Assembly: GCA_024236195.1 (NCBI GenBank)
Contig: JACKKZ010000003.1
Coordinates: forward strand, 372,001 to 436,000
Direction: 5' to 3'
Source: Sphingomonadaceae bacterium
GTDB lineage: Bacteria > Pseudomonadota > Alphaproteobacteria > Sphingomonadales > Sphingomonadaceae
Length of the DNA stretch: 64,000 nt
Shown here: in pieces, positions 8,676-17,578 of the stretch
Layout of the letters: the number at the start of each line of letters is the position of its first letter
Position numbering within the stretch: the stretch's first letter is position 1
The notes under the pieces: generated by a model
Told to the model about the DNA's origin: nothing
Database searches by the model: none
What the model saw: only the letters and a program-made list of their open reading frames with translations
Translations under genes and position numbers: made by a program

Positions 8676-9835
8676 CTTGCGATTGCGAGCCTCCTCTGGA
8701 AAGCGTTCCGCGCCGATTCTCGTAGGCCGAACATCAATAAGCCAAAGACAACCGGAATATACCATATCGGCTGAGCAAAGAAAGTCAAAGCCAAAATGAT
8801 CGCCACTCCAAGGTCCTTACGACAAAGCAAGCCAATCAACAGTAATAATATGAAAAATCCAAAAATGCCGAAACGAAGAGCAATCTGAGTGTAAGAGTCA
8901 AAACTCCCGATCTGAGCCGACTCCATTATCCGCGAGTACTGTACTGACCCCAAGCCAAGCGGATTTTCTAAAATTGTCAAAAACGCATTTACTGCGGGCA
9001 TGAATCTGACATCAAAAGCAGCGCTGCCAACCCATTTATTGTCCAGATGATATAACGCAGGGTCGATCGCAAATGGGGAAAATATTAAAAACAAGAAGAG
9101 GCCTAAAATCTTGGTTGACAACGGCGAGTAAAAGAAAAAAGTGACTATGCCAATCAAAATGCCAGCAGTTGATCCTGTCGTAAGAATGGCAGTCAGATAC
9201 ACAAAGGCGCGAAAGCTCGAGAACTGCGCCGTACGTAACGTATGCAGAAGCGCCAGATTCAGAAAGAGCTGAAAAACACCGGGCTCATTCGCAAACCCAG
9301 TGTTTCTAAGCATCAGGAAGCCATCAGCGTAGAGTACGTTGACCAACACAAGCGTTCGATGCTGAAGCCCCCAGAAACTGTATTCGGGAAGACTTTGAGG
9401 AAAGAAAGGGAACATCACCATCAACGCAAAAATTATCAGCGAAATAACTGTCAACGGAAACATGAAAAGGTTGAGGCAATGCAGATAGTGCCCGAGCGTA
9501 AATCTCAGCGAAAGCACAGTGCCGAAGAACAGGCATACCGGAATGTAAAAGAACGACAGTGTTATAAAGCCGCTTTCGAACGAACTCACAACATCAACAA
9601 CGAAAAACGATCCAATAACGCCTGCAAAAAACCACAAGACCAAAACACTGGTGCGCGTGAGGCGAAGTTTTCCGTGCAACAGCACGAAACCCAAGAGGCC
9701 GAACATTAGAGATCGGATCTCATAGGGGATCAACGGCGACACGCTTAGAAAGACACTGGCCCCCACAAGCAGAACGGGCTTCACACCGATCTGATCGACA
9801 TAGTTACCTTTTCTGAAGATAAGCAAACCCTGCAT
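8672..9835 (-). CDS. Wzy-like polysaccharide polymerase
   Basis: A 387-residue, strongly hydrophobic protein with about 10-11 predicted membrane segments and a large periplasmic loop. The segment NTGFANEPGVFQLFLNLALL, with its NEPG motif, is characteristic of many O-antigen/EPS polymerases. It is the last gene of the polysaccharide operon, 18 nt after the flippase gene. Its stop codon abuts an IS5 remnant, so the natural C-terminus may have been altered. Wzy proteins polymerise lipid-linked repeat units in the periplasm. An O-antigen ligase-like role cannot be excluded by topology alone. Confidence 0.65.
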   Translation of the reverse strand: MQGLLIFRKGNYVDQIGVKPVLLVGASVFLSVSPLIPYEIRSLMFGLLGFVLLHGKLRLTRTSVLVLWFFAGVIGSFFVVDVVSSFESGFITLSFFYIPVCLFFGTVLSLRFTLGHYLHCLNLFMFPLTVISLIIFALMVMFPFFPQSLPEYSFWGLQHRTLVLVNVLYADGFLMLRNTGFANEPGVFQLFLNLALLHTLRTAQFSSFRAFVYLTAILTTGSTAGILIGIVTFFFYSPLSTKILGLFLFLIFSPFAIDPALYHLDNKWVGSAAFDVRFMPAVNAFLTILENPLGLGSVQYSRIMESAQIGSFDSYTQIALRFGIFGFFILLLLIGLLCRKDLGVAIILALTFFAQPIWYIPVVFGLLMFGLRESARNAFQRRLAIAS

Positions 9836-9853
9836 AAGGCCTTGATCCTTGTC

Positions 9854-11068
9854 TTACTTCAGCGATCGTACAGGGATGCGCTCTTGTATCAAAGCTACAT
9901 ATCCCAAAAACGCTTTGATCGTTTGAAGGCCGATGAATGACGCTATCACAGTGCGCGGGTCTGGAAAAAGAGCCAACAGTACGAGCGTCAAGATAATCAA
10001 GCTCAACATAATGAGTGTCATTCTGCGAACGCTCTTGAGTGAACACAAAACCGACGCCAATGAGTAGGGTGATCCAGTCAGGCAAATTGTAAGCTGGATG
10101 ACGGCAAAGAACACCAGGTATGCGTTCGTCTCTTTGTCGACCGGTACAACTCCAACGGCAAAAAGTACATAGATTGCTAGCCCGGCACCAGCAGTGCCTA
10201 TGAATGACAATACTCTGAACCTTTGGACCGACTGAGCGGGCAAGTCGGAGTTCACTTCCGCCGATATTCGCGGCAAATAATAGGCAGCGGCGATTCCTTC
10301 AACAAACAGAAGAATACCAATCAAGCGAAGCGAGGTGACCGTCAATGCGATATCTGTGGCACTAAGGAAGAAGGTTGAAACAGTCATTGGCAACCAGAGA
10401 ATCCCAAAATTTGAGATTGATGTCAGAATTATTGACACTCCGTAATCGCTGCGGATCGGCGACCAATTTATTTGAGGCCGAATTTCGCCTAGCTGCACCA
10501 TCTTATCAATGCCCAGAAATACGATGATCGTAAAATTGACCGAAGTCACCAGTAGGGTCACACCCCAGTAAGTAGTGGGATCAAGCTCCCAAACCAAGGC
10601 AATCGGAAGCATCAGCAGCGCAACGAGAAACAAGTTGCCTTGCTCAAGGACGACACTACTGGCTTGCCTCCCATCAATTCGCAGCATGACTGGAAAAACC
10701 CGCATAAGCGCAAAAAGAATGGCTGTGACGGTGACAAGCACGATGTCCTGCAAAATGCCGGCCAGCAAGACAATCGCCATAGCCGACAAGATAACAGACC
10801 CTGTAAAGCATGCGGCCCCTGCCAGCTGAATTCGGCTAGTCAATAATTTGTAGTCAGCCTCTCTACCGACTTTCATTGCCGGCAGCGCTCGCAGGAAAGT
10901 GAGCTCAATTCCCGGAAAAATTATAAAAGAAATCGCGAGGCCATATATCTGATAGGTATTTACAATACCCCCATAGTGCACACCCATCAACCAAATAATA
11001 CACAGCTGAAATAACAAGCCAAAGAATGAAACCAGCGATTTTGAAATGAAATAGGTAGCAAGTTTCAT
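9854..11068 (-). CDS. Wzx-like polysaccharide flippase
   Basis: A 404-residue membrane protein with about 11-12 hydrophobic helices and the general pattern of the MOP (polysaccharide transporter) superfamily: first helix MKLATYFISKSLVSFFGLLF, then GGIVNTYQIYGLAISF. Few charged residues lie outside the loops. The start overlaps the upstream glycosyltransferase stop by 4 nt. Position before the Wzy-like gene and after the glycosyltransferases fits export of Und-PP-linked repeat units across the inner membrane. Confidence 0.65.
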   Translation of the reverse strand: MKLATYFISKSLVSFFGLLFQLCIIWLMGVHYGGIVNTYQIYGLAISFIIFPGIELTFLRALPAMKVGREADYKLLTSRIQLAGAACFTGSVILSAMAIVLLAGILQDIVLVTVTAILFALMRVFPVMLRIDGRQASSVVLEQGNLFLVALLMLPIALVWELDPTTYWGVTLLVTSVNFTIIVFLGIDKMVQLGEIRPQINWSPIRSDYGVSIILTSISNFGILWLPMTVSTFFLSATDIALTVTSLRLIGILLFVEGIAAAYYLPRISAEVNSDLPAQSVQRFRVLSFIGTAGAGLAIYVLFAVGVVPVDKETNAYLVFFAVIQLTICLTGSPYSLASVLCSLKSVRRMTLIMLSLIILTLVLLALFPDPRTVIASFIGLQTIKAFLGYVALIQERIPVRSLK

Positions 11069-12078
11069 TGGAAGATTGTCTTTGGCTCGTCAACGTCTCT
11101 TCTGAATTCTTGCAATACGGCTTTCGCTGCGTCGCGCGCTCCGGCAATCGACGGCAAATCCGACACCGCTTGGATCCTGTTCAAATCGATGACCATGTCA
11201 GGAAACGACTCCAACCATTTCAGCAGCCAATAGTCCTTTCGACCATGTATGACGATTGGCCTTGCGCCAAAGAACATGTTTGGTAGCTTTGATGGCGTCG
11301 ATAGCTTGTAGAACTCGTAACTTTTGTCGTCGACATTGAACGGCAATAGCTGTGCGCGGTAACGGGCGATTTCCTCAATGATCCTGCAACTCGGAATTGT
11401 CGCCTTTAATCGTATGCCCGCGCTTGCGAGCTCTCTCAAGACATTTGGATCATCCGTTCTCGAAAACACAACAAGCTTGAATCCCAGGGCCTCAAGCTTT
11501 CGTTGAGCGTCGATGACAGCTTGCAAATTGGTTTTTGGGTTGATGTTCCCCGCAAAAACCACAGTATCAGGGTAGTCCACCGGCCTTGTTAAAGACTGGG
11601 GGGGGGCGTCTGCAGAGCGGCGATAATAGACAAACAGCCCTTGCTTGCGACCCTGCGTTTCCTCGATCCATTTTTTCATCTCCGGAGAAATTGCAATGAC
11701 ACCCGAGGCCTGGCGAAGGAGAAAGGCGATCGGTAGATGCAGCTGGGCAATTCTGGCCCAGCGCGGATACCCGCCCATAATGTTGTCAAGGTAGTGAACA
11801 ATAAGCGCCCTTTTAAGGAGTACCAGAAACGCGATCATGATATTCTCTATCGGCGTCCCGAACTGATAATAGATAGCCCGCGTAGCACGGGCGCGGCTAA
11901 AGAGTGCTGCGATCTGAAAGACTGGGAATCCGCTAAACGTGAAGACTTCGACGTCCTCTTCTTCAAGCAGTTCTCGGCCAAGTTCAGTCGCCGAGTTCAC
12001 GTCGCGCTGCCGACGCGACATCACCCATAGGATCTTGTTCCTTGTGAGGTCATGTCGCTCGATATTCTCGCCGCTCAT
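11065..12078 (-). CDS. Glycosyltransferase, GT4-like
   Basis: Start taken at ATG 12078 (MSGENIERHDLTRNK); a TTG at 12108 would extend it by ten residues into the upstream gene. The protein has a GT-B look, with an N-terminal domain followed by TVVFAGNINPKTNLQAVIDA at the start of the nucleotide-sugar domain and KLSTPSKLPNMFFGARPIVI near the expected donor-binding site. No signal peptide is seen; it should act at the cytoplasmic face of the inner membrane. Donor and acceptor cannot be deduced. Confidence 0.65.
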   Translation of the reverse strand: MSGENIERHDLTRNKILWVMSRRQRDVNSATELGRELLEEEDVEVFTFSGFPVFQIAALFSRARATRAIYYQFGTPIENIMIAFLVLLKRALIVHYLDNIMGGYPRWARIAQLHLPIAFLLRQASGVIAISPEMKKWIEETQGRKQGLFVYYRRSADAPPQSLTRPVDYPDTVVFAGNINPKTNLQAVIDAQRKLEALGFKLVVFSRTDDPNVLRELASAGIRLKATIPSCRIIEEIARYRAQLLPFNVDDKSYEFYKLSTPSKLPNMFFGARPIVIHGRKDYWLLKWLESFPDMVIDLNRIQAVSDLPSIAGARDAAKAVLQEFRRDVDEPKTIFQ

Positions 12079-12094
12079 GAAAAATTTCCCAATT

Positions 12095-13255
12095 TCATTG
12101 CGTTCCAATTAACAGGTCGTGCCACACACGGCCTGTTGGTTCTTTCCCATAGACTTCATGCCCACTGGAAGGTGCTGCCAACAACTTTTCCAATGCCTCG
12201 CTAATCGCTTCGGGTGTGGGCGAAATGGGGGCGGCGCCTCGGTCTTGTTCGACAAGCTCCCGCGCCAATTGGCTCTCCGGTTCGACAAGCGCTAGGATTT
12301 TCAGACCCAGCGCGCGGTAGGTGGCAACCTTGGATGGATAAGCGACGCGGTATATGTTCGGTTCAAGTGACACCAGCCCTATATCGGCCCCGCCGATAAT
12401 GCTGCGCGCCTGAGCGAAGGGCAAAAAAGGAGCGAAGCGCACCTGTGGATGGTTGCCCCAGCGGGCTTTGAGCTCAGGCAAGGCGACGCCGTCGCCGAGA
12501 AACATCAGTTCGAGTTTGGGGTGTGCAGCAAAGCACTTCGCCACCCCATCGGCCAGAAGGGGCAGGTTCTGGAAGCGACCGAGGTTGCCCGCAAAGATCA
12601 CACGCGTCGTGTCCGCCGGTTTGACCAAGTCGGGCGGCGGCGCAATGGTTTTCCCGTCGGGCTCGAGGGCGGGATTGTTGATCAGGGTGATGGGTAGCGG
12701 ACCAAGACCGCGCGAGCGAAGTGTCTCGGCCATGTCGTCGGACAGCGTCACGATCGAAACGGCGCGACGCAGGGTCTGGTTGTCTAGCGCGGTGAGCAAG
12801 CGAGCAGCGAGGCCGCGCCCAAGGCGACCACCAGAATAGGTGGAAACCTCGGGATGGATGTCTTGAATGTGGTAGACGAAGCGCGCACCGCTCAGCAGCG
12901 TGGCCAGACTCGCGATCCAGGCTGCGAGCACGGGCGGGTAAGTGCAGGCGGTAACCACGTCGGCGCGCGTCCGCAAGATGTAAATGAAAAGCGTCACGCA
13001 ATAGAGCAGCAAGTTGACACCTCGTACCACTGGGTTCCGGCTGGCCTCAGATAACACCCAGACCCGGCGCACGGCGACATCGCCTAACCGCTCGCGGCGC
13101 GGGGCCTTTGCCGGGGCGCGACCATAGGACGGTCGTGAGGTGAACACCTCGACCTCGTGGCCTTCCGCAGCCAGGCCCTTAGCTATCCTTTGGAGGATCA
13201 GGCCGTAAGGGGAGCTATCGGGCATGAAATAACGATGTGTGAGAAGCACCTTCAT
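12095..13255 (-). CDS. Glycosyltransferase family 4 (WbuB/WcaI-like)
   Basis: A 386-residue GT-B enzyme. The N-terminus MKVLLTHRYFMPDSSPYGLI and the phrase HEVEVFTSRPSYG are typical of WbuB/WcaI-like GT4 proteins. VIFAGNLGRFQNLPLLADG marks the second Rossmann domain, and LVSLEPNIYRVAYPSKVATY with the following segment is the donor-binding region. The start overlaps the upstream sugar-transferase stop by 4 nt. In related loci such enzymes add the second sugar, often L-FucNAc, to the lipid-linked first sugar, which would agree with the L-FucNAc genes in this operon. That assignment is inference. Confidence 0.8.
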   Translation of the reverse strand: MKVLLTHRYFMPDSSPYGLILQRIAKGLAAEGHEVEVFTSRPSYGRAPAKAPRRERLGDVAVRRVWVLSEASRNPVVRGVNLLLYCVTLFIYILRTRADVVTACTYPPVLAAWIASLATLLSGARFVYHIQDIHPEVSTYSGGRLGRGLAARLLTALDNQTLRRAVSIVTLSDDMAETLRSRGLGPLPITLINNPALEPDGKTIAPPPDLVKPADTTRVIFAGNLGRFQNLPLLADGVAKCFAAHPKLELMFLGDGVALPELKARWGNHPQVRFAPFLPFAQARSIIGGADIGLVSLEPNIYRVAYPSKVATYRALGLKILALVEPESQLARELVEQDRGAAPISPTPEAISEALEKLLAAPSSGHEVYGKEPTGRVWHDLLIGTQ

Positions 13256-13929
13256 TTATGCGCTCCTAAGGGGATTGATGCCCAGCGACGAGCCACAATG
13301 ACGTCTTTCTCGGGCAATCGCACATCGCGACCAAGAACATGTGCTATAATGGCCTGAGCGGTCAGCACAATATAGCCCAGATCACTGAAAAAACTCGCAC
13401 GATCCAGGTAGGCACGTTCGAGGGCGAGCTTTTGCGGCAAGAGGTTGCGCGCATAGCTCCCTGCTGGGTCGTTGTCGTCAATCAAAGTGTCGGCCATGAT
13501 GTAGTTGTAGATGGCGCCCGGGCTGGTCACACCGGGACGGATCCGCAAGGTTTCGTGCATCCAGTCGGTATAGTGCTTTTCCACGATGTCGGGTGCCTCG
13601 GGGCGCGGCCCGACCAACGACATGTTCCCGATCAGGATATTCCAGAACTGCGGCAGTTCATCGACCTTCAGCCTTCGGGTCAGGTTGCCGAGGGGGAAAA
13701 TGCGCTTGTCTTTCGGTGAGGTAATTGACGAGCCCTCGTTTTGCGCCACGTGCATGGTGCGCAATTTGTACATAGTGAACAGGGCGCCATTACGTCCGGC
13801 CCTACGGGCGCAATAAAAAACGGGTCCGGGAGAGGTGAGCATGATGCCAATAGCTGCCACCATTATGAACGGTGCAGCGACGAGCAAAGCGATTGCAGCG
13901 ACTGCTATGTCAAACAGGCGTTTGATCAT
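13252..13929 (-). CDS. Initiating sugar-phosphate transferase (PglC/WcaJ-type)
   Basis: A 225-residue monotopic phosphoglycosyl transferase: one N-terminal re-entrant hydrophobic segment (FDIAVAAIALLVAAPFIMVA), the YKLRTMH motif, the catalytic Asp-Glu pair at residues 90-91 in KVDELPQFWNIL, and SLVGPRPEAP. It transfers a sugar-1-phosphate to undecaprenyl phosphate and so starts the repeat unit. The small size, without the N-terminal helical bundle of WcaJ/WbaP, is the PglC form, which often uses bacillosamine-like diamino sugars. The start overlaps the end of the deacetylase gene by 20 nt. Confidence 0.88.
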   Translation of the reverse strand: MIKRLFDIAVAAIALLVAAPFIMVAAIGIMLTSPGPVFYCARRAGRNGALFTMYKLRTMHVAQNEGSSITSPKDKRIFPLGNLTRRLKVDELPQFWNILIGNMSLVGPRPEAPDIVEKHYTDWMHETLRIRPGVTSPGAIYNYIMADTLIDDNDPAGSYARNLLPQKLALERAYLDRASFFSDLGYIVLTAQAIIAHVLGRDVRLPEKDVIVARRWASIPLGAHK

Positions 13930-14587
13930 TGCGCAATACCCGTCGAATGGTCATGAAACACTCAGCGGCCTCCGATACAACCTGCGACCCTGAGCTTTCT
14001 GCCTTTGCGCGTAGGGCATGCAGCGAGCGTGGGTGTGGCCAATCCCGCAGTTCGGTCTCGTAGCACGCCATTGCCTCAATCTTGAGTTCCAGCGTGGCAG
14101 AAATATCAACCCAGGTATCCGGCACGAAACTGCGCGGGTAGGCCCATTCGGTCGAGCTCACTGTGTCGAACGCAAAGATCGCTTGGATGAATTGTTCCAT
14201 CGGACGGGTTGCAACCAGAGCGGCCTGGAACAGGATCTGGTGATCCCGGTTTATGTCATAGCCATACTGTAGATAGACGACGTCAGGTCGGACCGTTTCC
14301 ACGATTTTTTCAAGCGGCGAAATGATTTCGACCAACGAGAACCGGTCAAGGCCCTGATCGGGAAAATCCAGTAGCTTCAGCTCGTGAACGCCGAGCACGG
14401 AGGCTGCTCGCTGTGCTTGTGCATACACCCCTTTTTCGCCATCGCTGTCGTGCTTGAGATTGCCCGCAGCGACCACCACGGAGGTCACACGATCACCGGC
14501 GGCAGAATGTAGCGCAATCGTGCCACCAATACCTAGCAGTTCGTCATCCGGGTGGGCCGCGATTACAAGCACATTCTTATTTGTCAT
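13910..14587 (-). CDS. PIG-L family deacetylase
   Basis: Starts at ATG 14587 (MTNKNVLVIAAHPDDELLG), which gives a 4-nt overlap with the upstream formyltransferase. The zinc-binding AHPDDE motif is at residues 11-16; the second metal-binding histidine is probably in DINRDHQILFQAAL. Members of the PIG-L/LmbE family remove N-acetyl groups from GlcNAc-containing or related sugars. Placed between a sugar formyltransferase and the initiating transferase, it may create a free amine on a nucleotide- or lipid-linked sugar. The substrate is unknown. Confidence 0.85.
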   Translation of the reverse strand: MTNKNVLVIAAHPDDELLGIGGTIALHSAAGDRVTSVVVAAGNLKHDSDGEKGVYAQAQRAASVLGVHELKLLDFPDQGLDRFSLVEIISPLEKIVETVRPDVVYLQYGYDINRDHQILFQAALVATRPMEQFIQAIFAFDTVSSTEWAYPRSFVPDTWVDISATLELKIEAMACYETELRDWPHPRSLHALRAKAESSGSQVVSEAAECFMTIRRVLRNDQTPV

Positions 14588-15564
14588 CCATGACGTTCCT
14601 GTGGGTGAGTGAAAATGGAAATACCGCTTTGCGCCAGCTCGCGCCCCGACCATACTTTGCCATCAGCGTCTTCGATTTCAAGCAGGACGACGGCACCTTT
14701 GGAGCAGGCCACTACCAGCCCGCAAGCGTCCGGGCTATCGGAGATCATCGGACCAATAACTGTGCCAGGGTTGGCCAAAGGCCCGGTGACGGGGAGTAAG
14801 GCACTCCTCCAGATCATTGTGAGTTCACCGTCTGCGGCGGAAAACGCACCAGGATAGGGGCGGGTCAGCGCGCGAATGAAATCATAAACCTCTCGTGCCG
14901 GTCGCGCCCAATCGAGCAGACCGTGTTCCGGGCGTCGACGCGGCAGCAGAGGCGATCCGTCGTGGCTTTGTGGTTGCGCCAGCAATGGCTTTCCGTCGGC
15001 CAGATCCTTCAGCAGCTCCAAAATCATTGCGCAATTCGTTTCAGCAACGCGGTCATAGAGCGTTGCAACGTTGTCAAACGGGGAGATTGGGATAAGTCTC
15101 TGGTCCACAATATCACCTGCATCGACCTCCTCGGACAACCGCATCAGCGTGTTTCCGGTCTGCGCTTCGCCCTTGATCAGGGCCCAGTTGATCGGTGCGC
15201 TGCCACGATTGGCAGGCAAAAACGAGGCGTGTGCGCCGAAGCAGCCGAGCTCTGCGGACCGCAGTGCGCGCGGATGCAAGATCTGTGACCAGCCAATCAC
15301 GAAGAGGACATCAAAGTTCAAATCTTCTAGTAACTCAATTGCGGTCTGGTCGTTTGCGTTCCGAATGTGATGCAATGGAATATCGTGCTTAGCCGCGATA
15401 CCGGTAAAATCCGCGCCACCCGATTTTCTGGCCATCAGATCTTCGTGAAGGGTAATGATCGCCTGGACTGGGAACCCGCCCGCCAGTATTGCCTTTAGCG
15501 GTTTGATCCCCTCGACATGGTGGCTCATCCAGCCGATCCGAAGAGCATGCGAAGTTGGAGTCAT
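14584..15564 (-). CDS. Sugar N-formyltransferase-like protein
   Basis: A 326-residue protein with the N10-formyl-tetrahydrofolate formyltransferase fold: CFGAHASFLPANRGSAPINW in the core, the catalytic Asp in SEEVDAGDIVDQ, and a C-terminal domain like that of methionyl-tRNA formyltransferase. Where the common motif has Asn-x-His, this protein has Gly-Ala-His, so the classical catalytic Asn is replaced. Such variants occur in polysaccharide loci. It is flanked with 4-nt overlaps by a DegT aminotransferase and a PIG-L deacetylase, which supports a 4-amino-sugar substrate rather than Met-tRNA. Confidence 0.75.
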   Translation of the reverse strand: MTPTSHALRIGWMSHHVEGIKPLKAILAGGFPVQAIITLHEDLMARKSGGADFTGIAAKHDIPLHHIRNANDQTAIELLEDLNFDVLFVIGWSQILHPRALRSAELGCFGAHASFLPANRGSAPINWALIKGEAQTGNTLMRLSEEVDAGDIVDQRLIPISPFDNVATLYDRVAETNCAMILELLKDLADGKPLLAQPQSHDGSPLLPRRRPEHGLLDWARPAREVYDFIRALTRPYPGAFSAADGELTMIWRSALLPVTGPLANPGTVIGPMISDSPDACGLVVACSKGAVVLLEIEDADGKVWSGRELAQSGISIFTHPQERHG

Positions 15565-16724
15565 TTTGCCTCTCCCTCTAGCGCCTCACGCACCACCTTG
15601 ATGACGCGGGCCTGTTCGGTCTCGGTCATGGCCATGAACATCGGCAAAGATACACAGCGGGCAAAATAGGCGTCGGCTGCGGGAAAGGTGCGGCCACCGG
15701 CCATGGGCTTCCAATAGGTCATCTGGTGCAGCGGGCGGTAATGCACCGAGGTGGCCACCCCCGCCTCCTGCAGCCTAGTAATGAAAACGTCACGTGTCAG
15801 GAGGGCATCATCAGTCAGTTGGACGATGTAGAGGTGCCAGGAATGTTCGTCGCCAATCGCGGCATGCGGCGGCAGGGTCAGCGGCAGGTCGGCAAAGGCT
15901 GCGTCATAGCGTGCAGCGATGGCGGCGCGGGTAGCTTGAAAATCGTCAATTTGGTTTAACTGTACCCGCCCCATGGCGGCCGCCAGATCGGTCATGTTGT
16001 ATTTGTAGCCAGCCTCGACTACATCATAAGCCCAGCTGGCCCTGAGGTTTGTGAAGCGATCAAAGACATCTCGGTCGATCCCGTGTAGGCGCATTTTGCG
16101 GACGCGATCGGCGATCTCGTCGCATCCAGTCACGAGCATGCCGCCCTCGCCCGTGGTCATGGTCTTATTAGCATAGAAGCTGAAGGCGGTAACATCGGCT
16201 CCATTGACAGCTGCCCCGATCAGCGCCCCAGCATGGCGCGTGGGCAGGGCATGGGCTGCATCGTCAAGAATTCGCAGTCCATGGTCGTCGGCCAGGGCTC
16301 TTAGGCCTGTCATGTTACAGGCGCGCCCAGCGAAATGTACTGGCATAATCACCTTGGTTCTGGACGTGATGGCCGCTGCAACGGCTTCGACCTCGACGCA
16401 AATTGTCGCTGGGTCCATGTCTACGAAGACTGGCATAGCACCGAGATAGCGGATCACTTCAGCGGTAGCGGTGAAGGTCATGGTAGGCACTATCACCTCA
16501 TCACCTGGGCCCACACCCAGCGCCTCCAGCCCTAGATGCAGCGCGGCGGTGGCCGAGTTGACCGCGATAGCATGCACTGTGTCGCCCATTAGCGCACGAA
16601 ACTCCGCCTCGAAGGCGGAAGTTTGCGGACCTGTGGTAAGCCAGCCACTACGAAGGCTTTTCACCACTGCCGCGATTTCCTTCTCTCCAAGACTCGGCCT
16701 GAAGAAGGGGACTTTCTGTGTCAT
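15561..16724 (-). CDS. DegT/DnrJ/EryC1 family nucleotide-sugar aminotransferase
   Basis: A 387-residue PLP-dependent enzyme. MTQKVPFFRPSLGEKEI at the N-terminus, NSATAALHLGLEALG, the conserved DDAAHALPT segment and the PLP-binding Lys near residue 187 in SFYANKTMTTGEGG are all present. The family aminates 4-keto (or 3-keto) deoxysugar nucleotides. With a WbpM-type UDP-GlcNAc 4,6-dehydratase at 21542, it could form UDP-4-amino-4,6-dideoxy-GlcNAc. It overlaps both neighbours by 4 nt. Confidence 0.88.
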   Translation of the reverse strand: MTQKVPFFRPSLGEKEIAAVVKSLRSGWLTTGPQTSAFEAEFRALMGDTVHAIAVNSATAALHLGLEALGVGPGDEVIVPTMTFTATAEVIRYLGAMPVFVDMDPATICVEVEAVAAAITSRTKVIMPVHFAGRACNMTGLRALADDHGLRILDDAAHALPTRHAGALIGAAVNGADVTAFSFYANKTMTTGEGGMLVTGCDEIADRVRKMRLHGIDRDVFDRFTNLRASWAYDVVEAGYKYNMTDLAAAMGRVQLNQIDDFQATRAAIAARYDAAFADLPLTLPPHAAIGDEHSWHLYIVQLTDDALLTRDVFITRLQEAGVATSVHYRPLHQMTYWKPMAGGRTFPAADAYFARCVSLPMFMAMTETEQARVIKVVREALEGEAK

Positions 16725-17578
16725 TTCAGGTACCCAAGTTCACGAAGTTTCGGGGAAAGAATCTGATCGATAGTCGCCAGATCTGACGGCGGCAGATTGC
16801 GCCAGATTTCCGGTTGATTGGGTCGCAGTTTCTTATGGAAGTTGACAAGAATATTCTCTTTATCGGGGAGACCCAATTGTTCAACCAGATTCGACAGAGC
16901 AATATCGTCTCGGATCAGATCTTCATAGCGAATGATGAAGACACGGCTGTCCGCCTTTGGGATGTTGCACAAGTCTGTGTTGGCCCGATTGTAGGACTCC
17001 AACCATTGCTGGGCGCAAACTTGCGCCAATGGGCCATGTTCGGCCATTGCGTCGATACCAGGAAATCGCGGCCCCCAGACCTTCCCTCCTTGCCGGCCTG
17101 AAAACAGACCCGATACGAAGTTCCAACCGAACCATCCCACATAGCCAATGCTCTGGATCGGCAATTCTCGAACCTTCTGCAACAGGGCCGACCAGTTCGG
17201 CGGAGCCTGCCATTGGCGCATGGCGCTTTCCGTCACTTCGCGCCCATCTCGAATAAGATGCACGTATCGGGCATCCGGAAACACGGCGTCGACGAACGGT
17301 ACGCGCATCGTGCTGGCGACCGTTTTTTCGATGAGGATGTCGTCTTTGCTGGCTTTGGCCAACGAGCGGAGTGACTTTCTTATGAATTTTTTGCGCTTAT
17401 TCGTAAGCGTTGACGGTGCGAGGACATCGTCGACTGCCCTCTCGGCCCCGTACCGCCAAATGTAATTCACATCATAGGGAACGGCAGCAGTTCCGTCACC
17501 CGAAGCAAGTATGTCGCGCAGAAACTTCGTGCCCGAGCGCGCGGCCCCGATCAGGATAATGGGAGAAGGCTCAGTCAT
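16721..17578 (-). CDS. Sulfotransferase family protein
   Basis: Starts at ATG 17578, giving a 4-nt overlap with the upstream epimerase gene; 285 residues. The 5'-phosphosulfate-binding loop is seen at residues 8-20 (ILIGAARSGTKFL), and a 3'-phosphate-binding segment appears as VHLIRDGREVTESAM. These are the PAPS-binding motifs of cytosolic-type sulfotransferases. No signal peptide is present, so it should sulfate a cytoplasmic, probably lipid- or nucleotide-linked, glycan intermediate. No PAPS synthesis genes lie in this window. Confidence 0.8.
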   Translation of the reverse strand: MTEPSPIILIGAARSGTKFLRDILASGDGTAAVPYDVNYIWRYGAERAVDDVLAPSTLTNKRKKFIRKSLRSLAKASKDDILIEKTVASTMRVPFVDAVFPDARYVHLIRDGREVTESAMRQWQAPPNWSALLQKVRELPIQSIGYVGWFGWNFVSGLFSGRQGGKVWGPRFPGIDAMAEHGPLAQVCAQQWLESYNRANTDLCNIPKADSRVFIIRYEDLIRDDIALSNLVEQLGLPDKENILVNFHKKLRPNQPEIWRNLPPSDLATIDQILSPKLRELGYLK

